In this document: positions 9,019 through 15,683 of the stretch, in pieces
How positions within the stretch are numbered: position 1 is the stretch's first letter
How the letters are laid out: every line of letters begins with the position of its first letter
The notes under the pieces: model-generated
Database searches by the model: none
The model's input: the letters and a program-made list of their open reading frames with translations, nothing else
What the model was told of the DNA's origin: nothing
NCBI RefSeq assembly: GCF_003259745.1
Contig: NZ_QLMC01000002.1
Coordinates: 484,272-548,271 of the forward strand
Reading direction: 5' to 3'
Origin: Larkinella arboricola
GTDB lineage: Bacteria; Bacteroidota; Bacteroidia; Cytophagales; Spirosomataceae
Length of the DNA: 64,000 nt
Program-made: the position numbers and the translations under genes

Positions 9019-10005
9019 ATGGAGTTTGAGTTTATAGCGAATTCGGACTTTAACTTTTTAACCAGTTTTGGCGAAAAATACGGCATTCCTGTCTACGGCG
9101 ACACCTTAAACATCCCTTCCAGACTGGGCAGTGGATACGTGCGAAAGATCGACCTGGCCTCGGATTTTAAGCTGCTCGTTCACCACTATACGTTTAATGA
9201 AGAATTTGTCCTGAAACGCCTGCCCGCCGACTCGCCCTATGATCTTGTGAGCATCATCTTTCATAGCAACGACGAACTTGCCAACCTGTCCACCTCTATT
9301 CAGGAACAGCCGGTTCGTCTCGCCAAAAGCACCGAGTTTGCCATCCAGATTGCCTCGTCGGACCTCGAATCGGTCATTCGTTTTCCGGCCAATACCGCCA
9401 TTAATTTTACTGTCATTGGCGTTACGGCCACCCGGCTGAAAAGCTTGCTGGACCTGCAACAGCCCAATCAGGTAATCCAGACGATTCTGAGCGGATCGCC
9501 GGGTTTTCTGTATTACGAAAGCATGGGTCCCGATGTGTACAAAACGCTGAAACAGTTAACCAATGCCCACCAGAACGGCGAACTGAGCGCCCTGTATTAC
9601 CGCATCAAAGTACAGGAACTACTGCTGCTGGTCTTTCAACAGCTCCTCAAGCGGGACACGACCCGCCACAGTCCCATCCACAAGGACGATATGGACAAAC
9701 TGTTCATCGTTCGATCCGCCGTGTTAGCCGATTTAAGCCAGCCGCCCCACCTGGCGCATCTGGCCAAACTCGTCGGCATGAGTGAAACCAAATTAAAAGA
9801 CCTTTTTAAGCAGGTTTTCGGCGACAGCATTTATAACTATTTCCAGGTAGCCCGCATGGAAGAAGCGGCCTTCCTGTTGAAGCAGGGCGGCTACTCCGTT
9901 ACGGACGTCGGTAATCAATTAGGCTTCACCAATCTGAGTCATTTCAGCCGGTTGTTCGAAAAACATTTCGGCGTTAAACCGAAGAAGTATGCACTGGGCG
10001 GATAG
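9019..10005 (+). CDS. AraC-family transcriptional regulator
   Basis: 328 residues from ATG 9019 (MEFEFIAN). An in-frame ATG at 8995 would add eight residues, but a promoter-like element sits right in front of it. The N-terminal part is an unassigned ligand-binding region. The C-terminal ~95 residues carry a clear AraC double HTH (LAHLAKLVGMSETKLKDLFK; then SVTDVGNQLGFTNLSHFSRL), ending FGVKPKKYALGG. It is divergent from the SDR gene and followed 75 bp later by the Old Yellow Enzyme and MDR reductase genes on the same strand. It probably regulates one or both sides. Confidence 0.9.
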   Translation: MEFEFIANSDFNFLTSFGEKYGIPVYGDTLNIPSRLGSGYVRKIDLASDFKLLVHHYTFNEEFVLKRLPADSPYDLVSIIFHSNDELANLSTSIQEQPVRLAKSTEFAIQIASSDLESVIRFPANTAINFTVIGVTATRLKSLLDLQQPNQVIQTILSGSPGFLYYESMGPDVYKTLKQLTNAHQNGELSALYYRIKVQELLLLVFQQLLKRDTTRHSPIHKDDMDKLFIVRSAVLADLSQPPHLAHLAKLVGMSETKLKDLFKQVFGDSIYNYFQVARMEEAAFLLKQGGYSVTDVGNQLGFTNLSHFSRLFEKHFGVKPKKYALGG

Positions 10006-10080
10006 GACTATTTATACGCCTACTCCGGCTATTTAAGCCCGGAAGCAGGGCGGACATTTGTGGTGTACTAACATCCGCAA

Positions 10081-11166
10081 ATGATGAACAAAATTCTGAC
10101 GCCATTTTCAAGGCGGGGGCTAAGCCTCAAAAATCATTTAGTGATGGCTCCCATGACCCGCAGCCGAGCCATCAACAACCTGCCCAATGCGTTGATGGCC
10201 AGCTACTACGCCCAGCGTACGGGAGCCGGTTTAATCATTACCGAAGGGACAGCGCCCACGCCCGAAGCGTTGGGGTATCCACGCATCCCCGGTATTTTTT
10301 CCGAGGATCAGATTGAAGGCTGGCAGACTATAACGTCGGCTGTTCATGCGGCTGGCACTAAAATCTTTGTGCAGTTGATGCACACCGGCCGCATCGGACA
10401 TCAGGACAACCTTCCCGATGGGGCTACCTTGGTAGGTGCTTCCGCTATAAAAGCAACCGGGCAAATCTTCACCGATACGGCGGGGCTACAGGATTATTCG
10501 CAACCGCAGGCCTTGACTACCAGCGGGGTTGCCGGGGTGATCCATAGCCATGTCGTCGCGGCTCAAAATGCGCTCAAAGCCGGGTTTGACGGGATTGAGC
10601 TGCATGGCGCCAATGGCTACTTACTCGAACAATTCCTAAACCCGGTTATCAACAACCGAACAGATGAATACGGAGGCAGCATTCGGGGGCGGAGCCGGTT
10701 AATTGTCGAAATGGCCAAAGCCATAGCCGATACGATTGGTCCCGAAAAGGTAGGCATTCGTTTTTCGCCTTATTCAACGCTTGGTGATCTGCCTTCCTAT
10801 GCCGACGATGACGTTCATGAAACGTACGCGTATCTGGCTCAGGAACTTGACAAACTTGCTATTGCCTATATCCATATTGCCGTCAACGTGCCCATTCCGC
10901 AAAAAACGCTGGATGCGATCCGCAGCAGCTTCCACGGCACAATCATCCTGTGTAATGGCTTAACGCCCCAGACCGCCGAAATCGCCTTACACAACGGCTT
11001 TGCCGACCTGGTTGCCTTTGGCCGGTCTTTTTTAGCCAACCCGGATCTGGCCGAACGTATTGCCCGGCAAGCTGAGCTGAACCAGCCGGATTATACCACT
11101 CTTTACACCCCCGGGGCTCAGGGCTACACGGATTACCCCCTACTAACCGAATCAACCATTGACTAA
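10081..11166 (+). CDS. Old Yellow Enzyme-family alkene reductase
   Basis: 361 residues, normal for FMN-dependent ene-reductases (N-ethylmaleimide reductase/xenobiotic reductase type), which use NAD(P)H to reduce activated C=C bonds or nitro compounds. The TIM-barrel start is clear (LKNHLVMAPMTRSRA). The substrate-binding pair appears as His and Asn in ELHGANGYLLEQFL, followed by NNRTDEYGGS and the FMN phosphate-binding end LVAFGRSFLANPDL. MM at the start gives two possible ATGs (10081, 10084). The MDR reductase starts 6 bp after its stop, so the two form an operon. A role in electrophile or quinone detoxification is inferred from family and neighbours. Confidence 0.92.
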   Translation: MMNKILTPFSRRGLSLKNHLVMAPMTRSRAINNLPNALMASYYAQRTGAGLIITEGTAPTPEALGYPRIPGIFSEDQIEGWQTITSAVHAAGTKIFVQLMHTGRIGHQDNLPDGATLVGASAIKATGQIFTDTAGLQDYSQPQALTTSGVAGVIHSHVVAAQNALKAGFDGIELHGANGYLLEQFLNPVINNRTDEYGGSIRGRSRLIVEMAKAIADTIGPEKVGIRFSPYSTLGDLPSYADDDVHETYAYLAQELDKLAIAYIHIAVNVPIPQKTLDAIRSSFHGTIILCNGLTPQTAEIALHNGFADLVAFGRSFLANPDLAERIARQAELNQPDYTTLYTPGAQGYTDYPLLTESTID

Positions 11167-11172
11167 ACTGAC

Positions 11173-12123
11173 ATGAAAGCAATTGTTTTAACCAACTTTG
11201 GTGCAGCCGAAAATCTGGCTTTTCGGGAAGTGACCACGCCGACGCCCGCGGCAGATGAAGTACTGATTCGCCTTCAGGCTTCGGCAGTGAATAAGCTGGA
11301 TCTACTAAAAGCATCCGGAGCCATGCAGGCGGTTTTCCCGATAGCACTACCGTGGATTCCGGGCATCGATTTTGCCGGGGTCATTGAAGCCGTCGGCCCG
11401 CAGGTACAGGGCTTTAGCATAGGCGATGAAGTGTACGGAGCGAGTCTGCCCGGGGGAGCCAATGCCGGATACATAGCCATAAGCCCGCAAGTAATCGCCC
11501 TAAAGCCTCGTTCGTTGACGTTCGTTGAAGCCGCTTCCGTCCCCGTAGCCGCCCAAACGGCATGGCAGGTTTTAGTTAACGATGCGCACCTGAAAAGCGG
11601 TCAAACAGTTCTCATTCATGGTGGAGCGGGCGCGGTCGGGGCTTATGCCGTTCAGTTTGCGCATCAGGCGGGGGCAAAGGTGATTGTCGCAGCGGCTTCC
11701 GCTGATAAGGACTACGTAAGCGGGTTGGGGGCTGATGGGTTTATCGATTACCACACCACCTCCTTTGAATCCGTGGTCGACCCCGTGGATGTTGTAATTG
11801 ATCTGGTCGGGGGTGATGTATTACAGCGATCTTACTCCCTCATCAAAGCCGGTGGTTATCTGGTATCAACCACCCAGCCGGTTTCCGCCGATTTAGCCGC
11901 CAAATTTGCCATTCAAGCCACGTTTGCCCAGTTGCAGCCTTCTCAACAGAGTTTAGCCCGGATCGCCACGCTGATTGAGGAAGGCAAACTGAGCGTTAAT
12001 GTTGGCGAGGTGTTTCCTTTGGCGCAAACCGCTGAGGGCTGGAATGCTTTACTGGCAAAGCCCAATAAGCCAGGCCACAAAAAGAATGGCCGAATTGTGT
12101 TGGAGCATCCTGAAACGCACTGA
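11173..12123 (+). CDS. Zinc-independent MDR oxidoreductase (quinone-reductase type)
   Basis: 316 residues. GroES-like N-terminal domain (VNKLDLLKASGAM, GIDFAGVIEAVGPQVQGFSIGD with intervening residues) and a Rossmann domain with the NADPH loop VLIHGGAGAVGAYAVQFA. The catalytic and structural zinc cysteines of alcohol dehydrogenases are absent, placing it with quinone oxidoreductase-like MDR enzymes. It begins 6 bp after the Old Yellow Enzyme gene. Both enzymes act on alpha,beta-unsaturated carbonyls or quinones, so the pair is coherent. Substrate unproven. A near-perfect 35-nt palindrome follows the stop. Confidence 0.9.
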   Translation: MKAIVLTNFGAAENLAFREVTTPTPAADEVLIRLQASAVNKLDLLKASGAMQAVFPIALPWIPGIDFAGVIEAVGPQVQGFSIGDEVYGASLPGGANAGYIAISPQVIALKPRSLTFVEAASVPVAAQTAWQVLVNDAHLKSGQTVLIHGGAGAVGAYAVQFAHQAGAKVIVAAASADKDYVSGLGADGFIDYHTTSFESVVDPVDVVIDLVGGDVLQRSYSLIKAGGYLVSTTQPVSADLAAKFAIQATFAQLQPSQQSLARIATLIEEGKLSVNVGEVFPLAQTAEGWNALLAKPNKPGHKKNGRIVLEHPETH

Positions 12124-12153
12124 ACGACCTGGCTCGGTTATCAGCAATAAATT

Positions 12154-12188
12154 TCAGGGGTGTTGACAGTGACTGTCAATACCCCTGA
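12154..12188. repeat. Near-perfect 35-nt palindrome after the reductase operon
   Basis: Arms 12154-12170 and 12172-12188 are complementary over 17 positions with one G/T wobble, around a single central base. It begins about 30 bp after the MDR gene. It could fold as a terminator stem, but no real T-run follows on either strand. It could also be a protein-binding site or recombination scar. Confidence 0.6.
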
Positions 12189-12230
12189 TAAGGTCACCTA
12201 GAGTAAGGCAAACCATTCGTTTCGATAGCA

Positions 12231-12556
12231 TTAATTAAAACTCGCTCTGAATTCCAGCGGAGACAAACTGGTTTTCGACTTGAAAAAATTTGCTGAACAA
12301 GATACGGAACCGTTGGCAATCCGTTCATCAAGGCCCTTTCGTCGTTGAAATAGTGATGTAGCAGCAGATCTGACTGGCTGATGTCATCGATAGCCGTTTC
12401 CAACTCCTCGCCTATGTTTTTAACGATAGACGTAATAATCGTCTTTTCCTTATCGGGAAGGTGCAGCGATTCGGTGACCGAATACGAGAAAAAACCGTAG
12501 TTTTTGATTTTGGTATCCAGCGGATAATTCCGCAGAAAATCGGGATGGACCAGCAA
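12231..12556 (-). pseudogene. Shrunken, frameshifted copy of the AraC gene at 6923-7843
   Basis: The DNA matches 6923-7531 of the intact copy in three blocks. It begins at the equivalent of residue ~104, so the N-terminal domain is missing. Shared stretches include YPLDTKIKNYGFFSYSVTES and LLLHHYFND. About 105 bp are deleted in frame (after AIDDISQ). About 179 bp, covering most of the first HTH, are lost near 12300, and an A-run has six instead of five A's near 12285; together these shift the frame. The C-terminal DNA matching RASFN is still readable in the wrong frame at 12231-12250. An open frame spans 12194-12586, but its ends are not AraC-like. It abuts the methyltransferase stop at 12591. 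Confidence 0.88.
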
Positions 12557-12590
12557 GGCCGGTTCCACGCATATACTGGCCCGCAACGGA

Positions 12591-13205
12591 CTACCTCAGC
12601 GGATTACCCTTGCGGCATTTGATTAGAAAAAAGGGGAAGTTTTCCTGAACCTCGGTAATCTCCACTAAACCAACGTGACCAAATTCTTCCTCAATCGATT
12701 CCGTATCGTAAAAAAACATGGGTAGACCGTCGTGTATTTCGTAACAATCTTTGCTGATGAATTTGCCTTTGCCGTAGGTAGGGGCCTGTTTGGAAATGGC
12801 TGTAAAAACCATATAACCGCCCTCTGACAGTTGATTATAACAATCCTGAATCAGCTTTTGTCTTGCCTTGGGGGCCAGAAGATGAATAAGGGCGTAAGCA
12901 AAAATGCCGTCATACTGCGTATTGTCAAATGGCATATCGCTCACCGAGCCGTGGTAAATAGTTATATCGGTACCGTAGTGTTTTCGGGCCAGCTCGATGG
13001 CCGTTTCCGAAATCTCGATGCCCGTTACCGTCATGCCCTTCTCTCTGAAAGCCTGTGCGTTCCTGCCATAACCAATGCCCGGTATCAGGACGGTTTTTAC
13101 GGTTTTCTCGAGAAAAAAATCCCTGGTCAGCACCGCAGATTTAGCGGGCTGAAAACCCCACATGGCTTGCTTTTCAATAAAGTTCGTTTCCCAGAATTCC
13201 GGCAT
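12591..13205 (-). CDS. Class I SAM-dependent methyltransferase
   Basis: 204 residues. SAM-binding motif I is VLIPGIGYGRNA (about 39-50), followed by the acidic end of strand 2 (VTGIEISETA) and motif II-like FDNTQYDGIFAYALIHLL. The aromatic N-terminus (FWETNFIEKQAMWGF) resembles the thiopurine/tellurite methyltransferase-like group (TPMT/TehB-like). The substrate cannot be predicted. The gene looks intact although both flanks are decayed: an AraC fragment 35 bp downstream and an epoxide hydrolase stump upstream. Confidence 0.88.
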   Translation of the reverse strand: MPEFWETNFIEKQAMWGFQPAKSAVLTRDFFLEKTVKTVLIPGIGYGRNAQAFREKGMTVTGIEISETAIELARKHYGTDITIYHGSVSDMPFDNTQYDGIFAYALIHLLAPKARQKLIQDCYNQLSEGGYMVFTAISKQAPTYGKGKFISKDCYEIHDGLPMFFYDTESIEEEFGHVGLVEITEVQENFPFFLIKCRKGNPLR

Positions 13206-13323
13206 TGTTGTCAGGTTTTATCTTCTCAAATCTGTACTTCTACATGTTTATCAATCCCAAACCGACCTTTGTACGGTCTCGCGGGGCATTGATAAATGTT
13301 TAACAAAGGTATAAGGGTTTTTC

Positions 13324-13344
13324 TATATTTGCAACAATGTTGCA
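13324..13344 (+). promoter_or_regulatory. Promoter -7 element overlapped by a perfect palindrome
   Basis: TATATTTG (13324-13331) matches the Bacteroidota -7 consensus. It overlaps tgcaaca-a-tgttgca (13330-13344), a perfect palindrome with 7-bp arms, typical of a repressor operator placed over a promoter. It points to the right, where there is now only the antisense of an epoxide hydrolase stump, so its target gene seems to be gone. Action on the methyltransferase (minus strand, start 13205) is also possible. Confidence 0.45.
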
Positions 13345-13378
13345 TTATTGGAAAGGCAATGACGTACCATGTATGCGG

Positions 13379-13645
13379 CTTTCTATGGATGAAATGGATA
13401 CGCTCGCCCTCTATGTCCGTCGTAAACTGGGGCAGTTCATTCAGGCGTCGCTCGACTGTACGCCAGTCGAAGCGGGTCTGCTAGTAGTCCATCAGCCGCT
13501 TCTGATCGTCAATCCCGACGCCCGATTGCCACCCGCCTGTATCGGGAAGCTGAGTCCAGTCGTATGCCTTGACCTTGGCCATAATGGCCGCCAGCCGTTC
13601 GTCGGGGATTTGAATCTTAAAAGGTGAAATCAGCTGCTCTTTCAT
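13379..13645 (-). pseudogene. Epoxide hydrolase N-terminal remnant with in-frame TAG
   Basis: From ATG 13645 the frame reads PFKIQIPDERLAAIMAKV ... TGGWQSGVGIDDQKRLMDY, the N-terminal (EHN) domain of microsomal-type epoxide hydrolases. TAG at 13481-13483 stops it after 54 codons. The same frame then continues with family-like sequence (QTRFDWRTVERRLNELPQF, GERIHFIHRK) to about 13379, where similarity ends. The stop stands where the family usually has Trp, so TGG to TAG is the simplest origin. The alpha/beta-hydrolase catalytic domain is entirely missing. The stub cannot be a functional hydrolase. Confidence 0.78.
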
Positions 13646-13711
13646 ACTACGCGTTTTATTGAAGATGACCTTGATGACTAAACCCGGATGGGCAACCTGT
13701 TTCAATAAAGG

Positions 13712-13753
13712 TGAAACCCAGGGCCTTTTCGCGGAAGCAAACCCTGGGTTTCA
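13712..13753. repeat. 12-bp inverted repeat (possible terminator of NmrA-like gene)
   Basis: Arms tgaaacccaggg (13712-13723) and ccctgggtttca (13742-13753) are perfectly complementary with an 18-nt loop. It lies about 45 bp past the stop of the NmrA-like gene on the minus strand. There is no long T-run, so termination is only possible. Confidence 0.5.
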
Positions 13754-13797
13754 ACCAGTAACAGTACACCAAATGAAGGCAAGGGTCTCGACCACTT

Positions 13798-14674
13798 TTA
13801 TGCCACGGCAACCTCCCTGCCCCGGCTAAACTCCCCTTTAAACTCTTCTATAAACTGCTCGAGCGTGCGGGGATTTTGACCCGTTATCCGTTTTACATCT
13901 TCCGTAACATCCACTCCGTAAGCCCCTTTCACCATGTCATACTGGGCCATAAAGGAATGGATACGCCATTCATCCAGGCCGGTATGAACAAGCTGGTTTC
14001 GCATATCTTCCATCGCGATGGGCACACTGTTCACCTCAAAGCCTAAAACCTTGGTAAACTTGCGGGCTACATCGTTGGTCGATAAAGCTTCGGGACCCGT
14101 CAGAAAATACGTGGCCCGGTGGTGGGTATCTTCCGTCAGAATATGTTTGGCCACCAGGGCAATATCCCGATGGTCAATCCAGCTTACTTTGCCCTCGCCG
14201 GTTGGATTGAGCAGAAAGCCCTGCGAAATCGTGTTTTTCAATTCCAGCGATATTCAGCATGAAACCCGTGGCACGAAGCAGGGTCCAGTTAACCGGTTTG
14301 CTTCTCAAATAGTGGTCACTTTCAGCACTTGCTTTGGCCCAGGCGATGTGCGAATCCAGATTGCTGTCTCCCGTTGATATTTTGACGATTTGTTTGATGC
14401 CGGCTTCTACGGCCATATCAATGGCTAGGCGGTAGTGTTGGGATTGCTCCGGTACGGCCGCAGCCAGTAGAAACAGACGTTCACAACCCTGCATGGCCTG
14501 TCTTAAGCTTTCTGCGTCGTTAAAATCGCCTATTACCGCTTCTATACCCAGTTTTGTAAACTGCTCCAGTTCGTCTTGGGTACGGCACATGGCCCTTACC
14601 TTACTCGTGGACTGGGCCAGAAGTTTAGCCAGTTCTTTACCGATGTTTCCCGAAGATCCTGTGATTAAAATCAT
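13798..14674 (-). pseudogene. NmrA-like NAD(P)-binding protein gene, frameshifted
   Basis: The first part (from 14674) encodes the Rossmann half: MILITGSSGNIGKELAKLL, then IGDFNDAESL, RLFLLAAAVPEQ and WTLLRATGFMLNIAG. The rest is in another frame (QGFLLNPTGEGKVSWIDHRD, IALVAKHIL, ... ITGQNPRTLEQFIEEF). The frames join at an A5 run, 14234-14238 on the plus strand, just after codons for GIE. One extra A (or two fewer) would restore a ~290-residue NmrA/TMR-type protein. Such proteins bind NAD(P) as redox sensors or reductases. Sequencing error or slippage cannot be excluded, but the neighbouring genes are also decayed. Confidence 0.85.
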
Positions 14675-14727
14675 GTTGTTAGTGATTAAAAAGTTAAAAA
14701 AATGGCCAGTCCATGATCAATGAAAAA

Positions 14728-14768
14728 TCCACCCGCGTCCAAAGAGAAATGCTCTGGACGCGGGTGGA
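14728..14768 (-). terminator. Intrinsic terminator for the Crp/Fnr gene
   Basis: A perfect 14-bp stem (14728-14741 with 14755-14768) and 13-nt loop. On the minus strand the stem is followed by GG and a T5 run. It lies about 140 bp past the Crp/Fnr stop. Confidence 0.8.
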
Positions 14769-14908
14769 CGATTGCTTTCCGGTACCTGAGCATTCTTGCA
14801 TAACCGCAGCCCTTAGTACTGGAAGAATGATTCATGGTTTGCCTGGTTTGAAGTTTCAGGCAAAGCTATTCGCACGGTATCGGCTCTTTTTTCACCTAGG
14901 GTAAATAA

Positions 14909-15472
14909 TCACTTTAGATTCCTGATACGGCTTAAGGAAGGTTGCGTAATACCCAGGAATTTCGCGACGTCGCCCAGGGATAAGCGTTGGGCAATCGAAG
15001 GGTTCTCCGCTATAAACTGGTGGTAACGGTCAACAGCATTTTCTTCCAGTATCCCACTGATTCGTTTGATCATACTCGCTGTGGCATTGTCGGTCACCTT
15101 TCGGAACAAGGTTTCGATGCAATGGTGTTTTTTGCTGAGGCTTTCCATAGTATCAAAATGGATGAGCGTGGCCGAGGTGTTTTCCAAAGCCGTGATTATA
15201 AATTTCGATGGCGTCCGGCTATGGAAACTGTCGAAAACGGAGAACAGGATGTCTTCGGCGAAAAAGCAATGAACAAACTCTTTGTCTTCCCGGTAAGACC
15301 AGATCTTTGCCAGCCCGCTGTTGATGAAAAAGATATAATTACAAACATCCCCCTCTCGCAGTAAATAGTCTCCTTTGGCGTACGTCTTCGTTTTAATACT
15401 TAGCAATAGGTCAGCCTGTGCCTGTTCGTCCAGGGGGGATAATTGATTACAGTATCGGATGAAATCAGTCAT
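14909..15472 (-). CDS. Crp/Fnr-family transcriptional regulator
   Basis: 187 residues. Cyclic-nucleotide-binding-like beta-roll (about 10-125; YAKGDYLLREGDVCNYIFFI, NSGLAKIWSYREDKE) and a C-terminal winged HTH (about 150-187; SLGDVAKFLGITQPSLSRIR). The phosphate-binding cassette typical of cAMP binders is not evident and there is no N-terminal Cys cluster for an Fe-S centre, so the ligand is unknown. This short Crp type is common in Bacteroidota next to detoxification or redox genes. It faces the frameshifted NmrA-like gene on the same strand, separated by a terminator. Confidence 0.9.
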   Translation of the reverse strand: MTDFIRYCNQLSPLDEQAQADLLLSIKTKTYAKGDYLLREGDVCNYIFFINSGLAKIWSYREDKEFVHCFFAEDILFSVFDSFHSRTPSKFIITALENTSATLIHFDTMESLSKKHHCIETLFRKVTDNATASMIKRISGILEENAVDRYHQFIAENPSIAQRLSLGDVAKFLGITQPSLSRIRNLK

Positions 15473-15495
15473 TTAAAAAACCTGTTTGAATGCCT

Positions 15496-15573
15496 CTAAG
15501 GTAACGAAGCCAGAAAGACGGCCGTGATGAACAGAAAGAAGTTCAGCCTCATTTCGATGATGCAATTCTTCAT
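15496..15573 (-). CDS. Possible 25-residue hydrophobic peptide or signal-peptide remnant
   Basis: ATG 15573 to TAG 15496 reads MKNCIIEMRLNFFLFITAVF plus five residues (LASLP). It looks like a signal peptide or single membrane helix cut short. A near-consensus -7 element (TATTTTG) lies just upstream. It could be a tiny membrane peptide, the leftover start of a lost secreted protein, or chance. It is the only suggestive feature in the 211-bp gap between the Crp/Fnr and TonB-receptor genes. Confidence 0.2.
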   Translation of the reverse strand: MKNCIIEMRLNFFLFITAVFLASLP

Positions 15574-15683
15574 TTTGGCTACGGCAAAATACAATGTATT
15601 GCTCTTGCAGCCGGCTCCATACATCCGGACTGCCGTACAGGTTGCAAGTGCGTTTGGTGCCCGCCAACGGCCAGCAATATGGT

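Noticed and set aside
13296-13627. Plus-strand open frames over the epoxide hydrolase remnant
   Set aside because: They are the antisense of an EHN-like sequence that reads convincingly on the minus strand.
14713-14904. 63-codon frame on the plus strand across the Crp/Fnr terminator
   Set aside because: It contains the terminator stem and has no protein-like feature.
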